From the NCBI GenBank assembly GCA_021200895.1, contig JAJQFX010000211.1:20249-32434 (forward strand): 12,186 bases of DNA, read 5' to 3'. The position numbers and the translations under genes were made by a program. Origin of the DNA: Clostridiales bacterium. GTDB lineage: Bacteria; Bacillota; Clostridia; Oscillospirales; Oscillospiraceae. The notes below the pieces were generated by a model, which worked only from the letters and a program-made list of their open reading frames with translations, had not been told where the DNA came from and did not search any database. The number at the start of each line of letters is the position of its first letter. Position 1 is the first letter of the stretch. This document shows positions 6,242 through 12,186 of this stretch, in pieces.

Positions 6242-9200
6242 TTAGACGTATGCAATCACCACGACAGAACCAGCCAATGTGTGGGCGCTGCCGCTGGCGT
6301 TGTAAATGGTGGCCGTCACTGTGGTGCCGCTGTAGGAGACCTCTGTGACGTAACCGTAGTTGGCCCGCTGAGGCAACAGCAGGTAAGACGCGCCGCTGAC
6401 CGCCGTAAACGTCCCCGTGGCCGACCCGCTGGAACCGTTGTCCACGGTGCCGCTGGTGGATACGCTGACGGACTGGATACTGACAATGTGCTTTGTGGCG
6501 TAGCCATTGACGTAGATGCTGCTGCCGTAGATGCGGGTGCTATAGCTGCTGTTGCCTATAGAAAGGATGTTGCTGTCGTTAAGCCGCAGGAGACAGATGT
6601 TGCTGCCGTCAGCGTCTTTGGCATAATAGCCGTGTCCGTCTGTGCCGTCGCTGTTAGGTACAACAAAGCCGCTCTCACCGTAAACAATCGACTTGATGTA
6701 CACTCGGCTGGGGCCTGTGATGCAGGCCGTGTCGCTGCTCATGGTGATAGTGTCCATTACCGTCAGGTTGCCGGTCATGGCAAGGTTGCCGCTCTCATCC
6801 AGCGTCAGGTTGTCCGCCTCGATGGTAAACTTGACCGTCCCATCGTCCCCGGCCCCCAGCCGCAAATAGCCTGTGTCCGTGTCCGTGGTGACGCAAAGGG
6901 CGATGCTGTCAGCAAGCTGGGTCAGTTCGCTGGACAGGGTGGTAATGCTGGCAGTGTTGTCCGATATATCGCTTTCCGTCTGGGAGACCCGCGAGGTCAG
7001 CCCCGCCGCCGTCTGCTCCACCGTGGAGATTTTGCTTTCCAGAGACGTATAATTGTCGCCTACTACCGTGGTCAGGTCGGCCACCGCAGTCGTAATGCCG
7101 CCAACGGTCTGCTCCACTGTGGTGATTTTGCTTTGCAGTGCGGTGTAGTTGTCGCTCACCACCGTGGTCAGGTCAGCCACTTCCGTAGTCATGCCGTCCA
7201 CGGTCTGCGTTATGGCGCTGTACCGGTCTTGCAGCGTGGTGAGGGAACCGTTCAGCGCATCAGCGGCTTCGTCAATGTCCGTCTGCCAGACCTTGGCGGT
7301 GATTTGCCCCTGCACCACCTCCAGCTCCGTTTCCAGGGCGCTGATGCTGTCCCGCGCCGCGCTGTCGCTGAGGCAGGTGGGGGTCGTCCATTCCGCAGCG
7401 CCGTCCGCGTAGGCCACGAAAAACGCCGTCCACAGATACAACCCATCGCTGGCAGTCTGCCAGTCGGTGCTCCAGTCACTCGTCCCGTCAGCGATGCCCA
7501 CACGGGATTCATCGGCAACGGCGGTATCGGCCAGCGCTGCCGCCCGGGTCACGCCGTCTGCGGGGGCGCTGGGGGGCTCCGCCGCCGAATCGCCTACGGA
7601 GTAATACTGCGTCAGGTCGGCAACCGCTTCCGCCTCCAGCGCGGCAGCCACTTCCGCCGCCGCGTCCGCTGCCGCCTGAGCTTCTGCCGTGGCGGTGGTC
7701 ATGGAGGACAGTTTATAGTCCAGCGTGGTATCGTCAATCGTGACGCTGGCGGCGTTGACGGTGATAGAGCCGTCTGTGTTCAGGCGTTCCGCCACAGAGG
7801 CCATGTCGATTTTAGACTGGTTGATATTGGCGTCGTTGGCCACGTTGACATCCTTGATGATGCTGTTATGCAGAACATAAGCGCCCAAGGCGTCAAAAAT
7901 CAGGTTTCCCTCTGCGTCCCAGAGGTAATAGCTGTAATTGCCGTCTCCGTCCTCGCCCATCTGGATACGGTAGGTGCCGTTGGCGTCTTTGATTTGGAGT
8001 GTGGCTCCGTCAATCAGGAAGTTTTCGCCAGTATCGTTGGCAATCCTTATGAGACTGGTGTAAATCGTCCCCGCTGTCAGCTTGCTGGCGGAAAGGTCGG
8101 CAATCATGGCATCCGTAATGATTACATCGTCAATCACCACGTTATCTGCCGTCAGATGGATGGCCTGAACCGTCCCCGCCCCCACGTTGCCTGCCAGCAG
8201 GCTGCTGATGTCGGCAAACTCGGCGCTCAGGTCGGTGATGGCGGCATTGGCGGCGGTCAGGTCGGAGACCTCCGCCTTGCCGATGATGGCCGTTTCCATC
8301 TGGGCCGCGGTGGCCTGTAAATTGGTGATGTTGGCGTTGGTGACGCTGACGTTTTGCGCCACCAGGCTTTTAAATTCCCCGTAATCCTGCTGCATGGCGG
8401 AGATGGCCTGGGTGAGGGTGCCGCCGGAGCCGGTGGTCTCCGTTTGCCCCAGGCTGGTAATGTCGGCCTTGCAGCCGCCGTCCAGGCTCAGGGTCAGGCT
8501 GGAAACGGCCACGGTCTGCCCGTCTATCTCTGCCAGGTCGCCCGGCTCCACAAAAATGCCGCCTTGTGTGCTGAACGACCCCGCCCAGAAGGTCAGCCCC
8601 TCCAGCGCCGCAAACGCCCCGTCCACCAGGGCCTGGGTGGCGAGGCTGGAGCTGTAGGTCAGCCCCCCGCCGGAGCCGGAGGCGGCGGTATAATCGGTGG
8701 TGGTGCTGGTTTCCGTAGAGGTGCCGTCCTCATTGACGGCGGTGGTGGTATCCGTCCGCTGGAAGGTCAGCCCCTCCACCGTGTAAGCGGTGTCCTCTGG
8801 GCTGGCCCCGCCGGAATAGCTCTCCGCCGCCCAGCCGCTGTCAGCAAACTGCCGCACGGCCAGGGCCCCCTCTCTGGTGATGACGGCGTTGCCGCCCAGC
8901 AGCAGGGCAAGATTGGCCGCCGCGCTGCTCAGGCTCAGCCCCTCCAGTGCACCGACGCCCTCCGTCAAAGCGACCCCTTCCGCCAGCGTTTGGGTGGCGC
9001 TGTCCAGCTCCACGCCGATTTGCTCCGCGATGTCGGCCAAAGCCGCCGCCGCAGTGCAGCTGCCGGTGAGGGTAGGTTGGTAGGGCGTGGCGGAGACGCC
9101 GTCCAGGGCGTCATAGGCGGTGATGGTGGTCTGACTGCCGCTGACGGTGGCCTTGCTGACCTTCCCCACAAACAGGGGATATTCCGTTCCGGCTGCGTCC

Positions 9201-9376
9201 CAGGCGACCCGAATGGTCTGCCCACCGGCCACAAGCCCTGCCTCTGCCAGAACGATGGACAGCTCCGCAGAGCAGGCGTTTCCGATGGAGAAGCCGTCGC
9301 CTCCGCCCACGCTGGCGGTGTAGGTGGCGCTGACCACCTCCGCGTCCAGGGCACCTTCGTCGGAGCCGAGATACAC
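6242..9376 (-). CDS. Phage tail hub/tail-fibre-like protein (start codon uncertain)
   Basis: At least 1044 residues. The first 300 or so, reading from VYLGSDEGALDAEVVSATYT through TITAYDALDG and ITREGALAVRQF to GDLAEIDGQTV, resemble the baseplate-hub/antireceptor domain of siphophage tail proteins. The central part (about 310-865) is a long fibre with short repeated helices (NANITNLQATAAQ, ITDAMIADLSASKLTAGTI) and two exact-length 32-residue repeats at about 725-788. The last 180 residues are Ser/Thr/Gly/Tyr-rich beta structure, a probable receptor-binding tip. Its role would be attachment to the cell surface. GTG 9376 is the first canonical start, but it lacks a convincing ribosome site. The same frame is open back to a stop at 9461-9463 and reads IQSIDTSTQAALEAWG, a plausible true N-terminus starting at an ATA (9437-9439) behind AAGAAGGGG. 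It heads the operon ending with the endolysin. No diversity-generating element is visible. Confidence 0.82.
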   Translation of the reverse strand: MYLGSDEGALDAEVVSATYTASVGGGDGFSIGNACSAELSIVLAEAGLVAGGQTIRVAWDAAGTEYPLFVGKVSKATVSGSQTTITAYDALDGVSATPYQPTLTGSCTAAAALADIAEQIGVELDSATQTLAEGVALTEGVGALEGLSLSSAAANLALLLGGNAVITREGALAVRQFADSGWAAESYSGGASPEDTAYTVEGLTFQRTDTTTAVNEDGTSTETSTTTDYTAASGSGGGLTYSSSLATQALVDGAFAALEGLTFWAGSFSTQGGIFVEPGDLAEIDGQTVAVSSLTLSLDGGCKADITSLGQTETTGSGGTLTQAISAMQQDYGEFKSLVAQNVSVTNANITNLQATAAQMETAIIGKAEVSDLTAANAAITDLSAEFADISSLLAGNVGAGTVQAIHLTADNVVIDDVIITDAMIADLSASKLTAGTIYTSLIRIANDTGENFLIDGATLQIKDANGTYRIQMGEDGDGNYSYYLWDAEGNLIFDALGAYVLHNSIIKDVNVANDANINQSKIDMASVAERLNTDGSITVNAASVTIDDTTLDYKLSSMTTATAEAQAAADAAAEVAAALEAEAVADLTQYYSVGDSAAEPPSAPADGVTRAAALADTAVADESRVGIADGTSDWSTDWQTASDGLYLWTAFFVAYADGAAEWTTPTCLSDSAARDSISALETELEVVQGQITAKVWQTDIDEAADALNGSLTTLQDRYSAITQTVDGMTTEVADLTTVVSDNYTALQSKITTVEQTVGGITTAVADLTTVVGDNYTSLESKISTVEQTAAGLTSRVSQTESDISDNTASITTLSSELTQLADSIALCVTTDTDTGYLRLGAGDDGTVKFTIEADNLTLDESGNLAMTGNLTVMDTITMSSDTACITGPSRVYIKSIVYGESGFVVPNSDGTDGHGYYAKDADGSNICLLRLNDSNILSIGNSSYSTRIYGSSIYVNGYATKHIVSIQSVSVSTSGTVDNGSSGSATGTFTAVSGASYLLLPQRANYGYVTEVSYSGTTVTATIYNASGSAHTLAGSVVVIAYV
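7011..7202 (-). repeat. Two tandem 96-bp repeats in the tail-fibre coiled coil
   Basis: Copies at 7011-7106 and 7107-7202 (minus strand) each encode 32 residues built around ADLTTVV-DNYT-L-SKI-TVEQT. A partial, diverged third unit precedes 7011. The exact 96-base period with moderate divergence indicates duplication of a fibre shaft segment. Confidence 0.85.
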
Positions 9377-9471
9377 CCGCAGCGTGATGAGGCCCCACGC
9401 CTCCAGCGCCGCCTGGGTGCTTGTATCGATCGATTGTATGGTTTGTTCCCCTTCTTTCCTTTACTATGCTC

Positions 9472-9517
9472 AAAACGGAGGGCGCACGGCAGGCCGGTGC
9501 AGTACACCCTCCGTTTT
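9472..9517 (-). other. 5'-leader hairpin directly at the transcription start
   Basis: AAAACGGAGGG (9517-9507) pairs perfectly over 11 bp with CCCTCCGTTTT (9482-9472). The loop folds again as GCA-C-CGG with CCG-TGC, one bulged C and a CCTG loop. It begins at about +1 of the consensus promoter just upstream, so the mRNA should start inside the stem. It looks like a weak, bidirectional terminator-type hairpin, but the U run is only four long. A role in mRNA 5'-end protection or attenuation is inferred. Confidence 0.7.
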
Positions 9518-9521
9518 CTGT

Positions 9522-9550
9522 ATTATACCATAATATTCACCATTTGTCAA
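9522..9550 (-). promoter_or_regulatory. Perfect consensus sigma-A promoter of the tail-fibre/lysis operon
   Basis: Minus strand TTGACA (9545-9550), exactly 17 bases, TATAAT (9522-9527). All twelve bases match consensus. It drives transcription into the tail-fibre gene and the five genes behind it. No operator-like palindrome is obvious around it, so expression may be constitutive unless limited by the leader hairpin or by poor translation start. Confidence 0.88.
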
Positions 9551-9557
9551 TTAAATA

Positions 9558-9632
9558 TCACCAAACGGAGAAAACACGAGGCGATTGCACCTCCAGGCCG
9601 GGCTGCGGCCTCCCGCTGCCTCCTTTCAACAC
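9558..9632 (-). other. 24-codon ORF and orphan perfect Shine-Dalgarno, possible relic
   Basis: A 24-codon reading frame starts at GTG 9630-9632 (inside the left arm of the inverted repeat) and stops at TGA 9558-9560, just before the consensus -35. It contains RPQPGLEVQSPRVFSVW. It has no good ribosome site of its own, yet a perfect AAAGGAGG lies inside it (9619-9626) with no ATG at a proper distance. This looks more like the remnant of another gene's leader or of a mobile element than a working gene. Confidence 0.25.
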
Positions 9633-9734
9633 GGAAATCAAGTTTGAAATCCGGTTTACGCAGGAACCCCTCTACCGGCGATAGCAGGTAGAGGGGTTCC
9701 TTTGGTACGTTTAAATGAAAACTTGATTTCCGTG
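9630..9734. repeat. Nested inverted repeat: 16-bp outer arms around a 15-bp hairpin
   Basis: CACGGAAATCAAGTTT (9630-9645) and its exact reverse complement (9719-9734) enclose a second hairpin (9662-9676 with 9687-9701). The right arm ends two bases before the surface-protein stop codon. The whole 105-bp unit can fold as one long palindromic structure and resembles a small palindromic mobile repeat or a complex terminator. Confidence 0.7.
9662..9701. terminator. Hairpin downstream of the surface-protein gene, probable transcript end
   Basis: A perfect 15-bp stem (AGGAACCCCTCTACC with GGTAGAGGGGTTCCT) and 10-base loop, 36 bases downstream of the LRR gene stop. On the minus strand it is followed by GCGTAAACC, not a U run. 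On the plus strand a short TTTGG follows. It therefore separates the two minus-strand units, but a canonical intrinsic terminator is not shown for the direction needed. Confidence 0.5.
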
Positions 9735-9736
9735 GG

Positions 9737-12186
9737 TCAGGCGACCTTGCCCTTGACGATGTTGTAGGCCTTGCCGTTGTAAGTGTACTTGCCGGTATAG
9801 GTGCTCTGCATCTTGCCGTTCTTCACATAGTACCAGCTGCCGGAGGAATACTTCACCAGACCGGTGTAGCTATAGTCGATTTTACCGTTCTTGACATAGT
9901 ACCAGCTACCGGAGGAGTGCTTCACCAGGCCGGTGTAGGAAGCCTGCATCGCGCCGTTCTTGACATAGTACCAGCTACCGGAGGAGTGCTTCACCAGGCC
10001 GGCGTAAGAACTCTGCATTGCGCCGTTCTTGACATAGTACCAGGTGCCAGAGGTATGCTTCACCAGACCGGTGTAGGACTTCTGCATTGCGCCGTTCTTG
10101 ACATAGTACCAGGTGCCAGAGGTATGCTTCACTAGGCCAGTGTAGCTATAGTCGATTTTGCCGTTCACCACATAGAACCAGGAGCCAGAGGAATACTGCA
10201 CCAGGCCGGTGAAGGAGGACTGCACCACGCTGTCGATGTAGTAGTACCAGTTGCCGTCGGAGGCTTTGCAGAGGCCGTTCAGGGCGCTGGGGCCGGTGCT
10301 GTTATAATGGATGGTGGCGTTCAGCAGGGGGTCGTTGCTCTCCCATTCATCTTCGTCGCCGTTGTTGATGGTGATTGCATTCCAGTCATCCTCAGAACTT
10401 GCGTAGTAGACATCCGTCAAGCAGGTGGAGTCAAATGCCCCGTAGTCAATCAAGGTAACGCTGGCAGGAATAATCACGCTGGTCAGGCTCCAGCAGTTGC
10501 AGAACGCACTATATTCGATAGAGGTGACGCCGTCCGGGATGGTCACGCTGGTCAGGCTCCAGCAGTCGCAGAATGCCCAAGGACTGATAGAGGTAATGCC
10601 GCTGCCAATCGTCACACTGGTCAAATCGAGGCAGTCTGCGAATGCTTCTTCGCCAATGGAGGTAACGCTGTCCGGAATAATCACGCTGGTCAGACCGGAG
10701 TCCAAGAACGCAGCATCACCAATGGAGGTGACGCTGTCCGGAATGTTTACGCTGGTCAGGCTCAAACACCAGTAGAATGTGCTGTCCCCGATGGAGGTAA
10801 CACCATCCGGGATAGTTACGCTAGTCAGGCCCTCACATTCAGCGAACGCACTGTCGCCAATAGAAGTAACGCCGTCAGGAATAACATACGCTCCCGTTTT
10901 TCCTTCTGGACAGCGAATCAGTGTCGTTTGCTCTTTGTTGAACAGGACACCGTCCAGCGAGGAGTAGGCCGTATTCCCTTCCTCCACTGTGATGCTGGTC
11001 AGGCTCGAACATTCACTAAATGCATAATCTCCAATAGAGGTGACACTGTCCGGGATAGTCACGCTGGTCAGGCTTGTGCATCCATAGAACGTACATTCCC
11101 CGATGGCGGTAACGCTGTCCGGAATGGTGACGCTGGTCAGGTTCTCACAGTACTCGAACATACCGTCACCGACGGAAGTAATGCCACTCTCAATTATAAC
11201 CGTGAGAATGGAATCTCTATAGTTATAAAGGGTATAACTGTTTGTCTCGACCTCCCCGGTACCCCAAATGGTCAATGTACCGTCCTCGTACAATGTGTAG
11301 GTGGCATCATCCCCACAGGAAGCGTGGACTACGATGGTTTCATCAGTGCAGTGAATCGTGGTCGCCCCCAGAATCGTGTCAAGCGCAAGCCAGTCGCTTA
11401 CAGAACTGCCATAATAAACGTCGGCCAGACTTGTGCAGTAGCCGAATGCACCATCGGCGATGGAAGTGACACTGGCCGGGATGGTCGCGCTGGTCAGGCT
11501 CGTGCAACCATAGAACATATAACTGCTGATGGAGGTAAGGCCATCCGAGATGGTCAAACTGGTCATGCTCGTGCAGCCGTTGAATACCTGTTGCCCAACG
11601 AAAGTGACGCCGCTGCCGATGGTCACGTTGGTCAGGCTCGAACAGTCGCGGAATGCATATTCTTCAATGGTGGTAACGCTGTCCGGGATGGTGATGCCGG
11701 TCAGGCTTTCACAGCCCCAAAATGCGCTTATGCCGATATAGGTAACGCCGTCCGGGATATTCGCGCTGGTCAGGTTCTCACAGTAATAGAACGCAACATC
11801 GCCGATGGAGGTAACGCTGTCCGGGATAGTCACACTGGTCAGGTTGGTGCAGTACTCAAACGCCCAACCCCCGATGGCGGTAATGCCATCCTCAATCACA
11901 ACGGTAACAATACTGTCGTTCTCTTCAAATGCACCGTGATCAATCGCCCCGGTGCCGGAAATGGTCAGAAGGCCGTCCTCATCCAGGGTGTAGGTGGCGT
12001 TATCGCCGCAGGAACCGCTCTCCACAGTGCTGGCCGTGGCAATGCCGTCCTCCGACGCTACGCTGATGCCGTCCTCAGCGGCCTCTTCCTCAGGCTCGGC
12101 CTCGGACTCCTCCTCGGCGGACTCCTCCTCAGGCTCGGCCTCGGATTCCTCCTCGGCAGCCTCTTCCTCCGGCTCGGCCTCGGATT
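9737..12186 (-). CDS. BspA-like leucine-rich-repeat surface protein with wall-binding repeats (5' end outside window)
   Basis: The frame is open from the stop (9737-9739) to the window edge, so the N-terminus, including any signal peptide, is missing. A GTG at 12025 exists but lies inside the continuous frame. From N to C: an acidic Glu/Ala/Pro/Ser linker (12041-12186) with 13-residue repeats; block one starting SCGDNATYTL and block two (about 11323) starting SCGDDATYTL, each followed by LRR_5 repeats of 23 residues with the pattern LTSVTIPDSVTSIGDxAFxxC; a cap (DVYYASSEDDWNAI); then seven 23-residue aromatic repeats such as GLVKHSSGSWYYVKNGKM and a short closing motif. Such proteins are secreted and adhere to host or bacterial surfaces; the aromatic repeats resemble choline/cell-wall-binding repeats and would hold it on the wall without a sortase motif, which is absent. 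Base composition appears lower in GC than asnA and its neighbour. Confidence 0.88.
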   Translation of the reverse strand, partial: SEAEPEEEAAEEESEAEPEEESAEEESEAEPEEEAAEDGISVASEDGIATASTVESGSCGDNATYTLDEDGLLTISGTGAIDHGAFEENDSIVTVVIEDGITAIGGWAFEYCTNLTSVTIPDSVTSIGDVAFYYCENLTSANIPDGVTYIGISAFWGCESLTGITIPDSVTTIEEYAFRDCSSLTNVTIGSGVTFVGQQVFNGCTSMTSLTISDGLTSISSYMFYGCTSLTSATIPASVTSIADGAFGYCTSLADVYYGSSVSDWLALDTILGATTIHCTDETIVVHASCGDDATYTLYEDGTLTIWGTGEVETNSYTLYNYRDSILTVIIESGITSVGDGMFEYCENLTSVTIPDSVTAIGECTFYGCTSLTSVTIPDSVTSIGDYAFSECSSLTSITVEEGNTAYSSLDGVLFNKEQTTLIRCPEGKTGAYVIPDGVTSIGDSAFAECEGLTSVTIPDGVTSIGDSTFYWCLSLTSVNIPDSVTSIGDAAFLDSGLTSVIIPDSVTSIGEEAFADCLDLTSVTIGSGITSISPWAFCDCWSLTSVTIPDGVTSIEYSAFCNCWSLTSVIIPASVTLIDYGAFDSTCLTDVYYASSEDDWNAITINNGDEDEWESNDPLLNATIHYNSTGPSALNGLCKASDGNWYYYIDSVVQSSFTGLVQYSSGSWFYVVNGKIDYSYTGLVKHTSGTWYYVKNGAMQKSYTGLVKHTSGTWYYVKNGAMQSSYAGLVKHSSGSWYYVKNGAMQASYTGLVKHSSGSWYYVKNGKIDYSYTGLVKYSSGSWYYVKNGKMQSTYTGKYTYNGKAYNIVKGKVA
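9794..10276 (-). repeat. Seven tandem 69-bp repeats encoding wall-binding units
   Basis: Exactly seven 69-base units, each encoding 23 residues (G-L-V-K-x5-W-Y-Y-V-K-N-G core). Central copies are nearly identical at DNA level (for example around 9950-10130), so unequal recombination could change copy number. The first unit (10208-10276) is the most diverged. Confidence 0.88.
12092..12186 (-). repeat. 39-bp minisatellite in the acidic linker
   Basis: Units at 12092-12130 and 12131-12169 and a third, cut by the window edge, from 12170. Each encodes 13 residues of the type EEESAEEESEAEP. A partial unit flanks it at 12077-12091. The near-identical copies are in frame, so gain or loss would alter linker length without breaking the gene. 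Confidence 0.8.

Noticed and set aside
6281..8320. 679-residue plus-strand ORF
   Set aside because: Antisense shadow of the tail-fibre gene caused by GC-rich codon bias; Arg/Gly/Val/His-rich with no recognisable domain.
6242..9376. Diversity-generating retroelement target in the tail fibre tip
   Set aside because: No template repeat, no reverse transcriptase and no second copy of the 3' end are in the window.
8965..9507. Minus-strand alternative frames starting in the leader hairpin (120 and 180 residues)
   Set aside because: They overlap the tail gene in other frames and become Arg/Pro/Ser-rich; they would need to start inside or at the base of the hairpin.
8354..9691. 445-residue plus-strand ORF
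   Set aside because: Antisense to the tail protein N-terminus and leader; low-complexity Gly/Ala/Arg/Gln translation and no ribosome site tied to a domain.
9794..10276. CRISPR-like array because of regular repeats
   Set aside because: The 69-base units are contiguous, coding and without unique spacers.
1..12186. tRNA, rRNA or tRNA-associated attachment site
   Set aside because: No cloverleaf or conserved tRNA/rRNA sequence was seen, and no direct repeat flanking the phage block was found by eye.

Overview
The window looks like chromosomal DNA of a high-GC, Gram-positive anaerobe of the gut Oscillospiraceae type (relatives of Flavonifractor, Lawsonibacter or Intestinimonas). This is inferred from strong AGGAGG-type ribosome binding sites, a GC-rich codon bias, a BspA-type leucine-rich-repeat surface protein, a KapD-like exonuclease, a clostridial-type FMN alpha-hydroxy-acid dehydrogenase and Firmicutes-type phage lysis genes. 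The genus cannot be fixed from sequence alone.

Left part (1-3564), ordinary chromosome. A short C-terminal tail of a plus-strand gene ends at 108. Two strong hairpins (123-159 and 175-210) separate it from a convergent minus-strand gene (218-1249) for a DEDDh 3'-5' exonuclease of the KapD family with an extra Cys-rich, basic C-terminal region. A 240-bp divergent intergenic region carries extended -10 promoters for both directions. Then comes a plus-strand pair: asnA (aspartate-ammonia ligase, 1490-2503) and an FMN-dependent alpha-hydroxy-acid dehydrogenase (2545-3564) with an N-terminal four-cysteine cluster.

Middle part (3581-9550), a compact phage-derived block, all on the minus strand. 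A perfect TTGACA-17-TATAAT promoter is followed at about +1 by a 46-nt hairpin. It leads into a >1000-residue tail hub/tail-fibre-like protein, a 62-aa protein, an SH3-like plus cysteine-hydrolase-like protein, an XhlA-like coiled-coil membrane protein, an r1t-type holin and a GH25 endolysin with a peptidoglycan-binding domain, ending in a bidirectional terminator (3804-3833). Spacing is tight (TTGA and GTGA start/stop overlaps), so this is one operon: a host-recognition or tail-tip protein plus a full lysis set. No capsid, terminase, tape-measure, integrase or repressor gene is in the window. Downstream of the terminator sits an unreported 38-aa ORF with its own strong promoter.

Right part (9558-12186). 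A structured intergenic stretch holds a nested 16-bp inverted repeat around a 15-bp hairpin. Then comes a large minus-strand gene, cut by the window edge, for a BspA-like surface protein: an acidic repeat linker, two blocks of LRR_5 repeats, and seven 23-residue aromatic wall-binding repeats.

The most notable points are the apparent stand-alone tail-fibre and lysis operon, its missing canonical start codon (ATA at the expected place), the promoter-hairpin leader, the hidden 38-aa gene, and the expandable 39-bp and 69-bp repeats in the surface protein.
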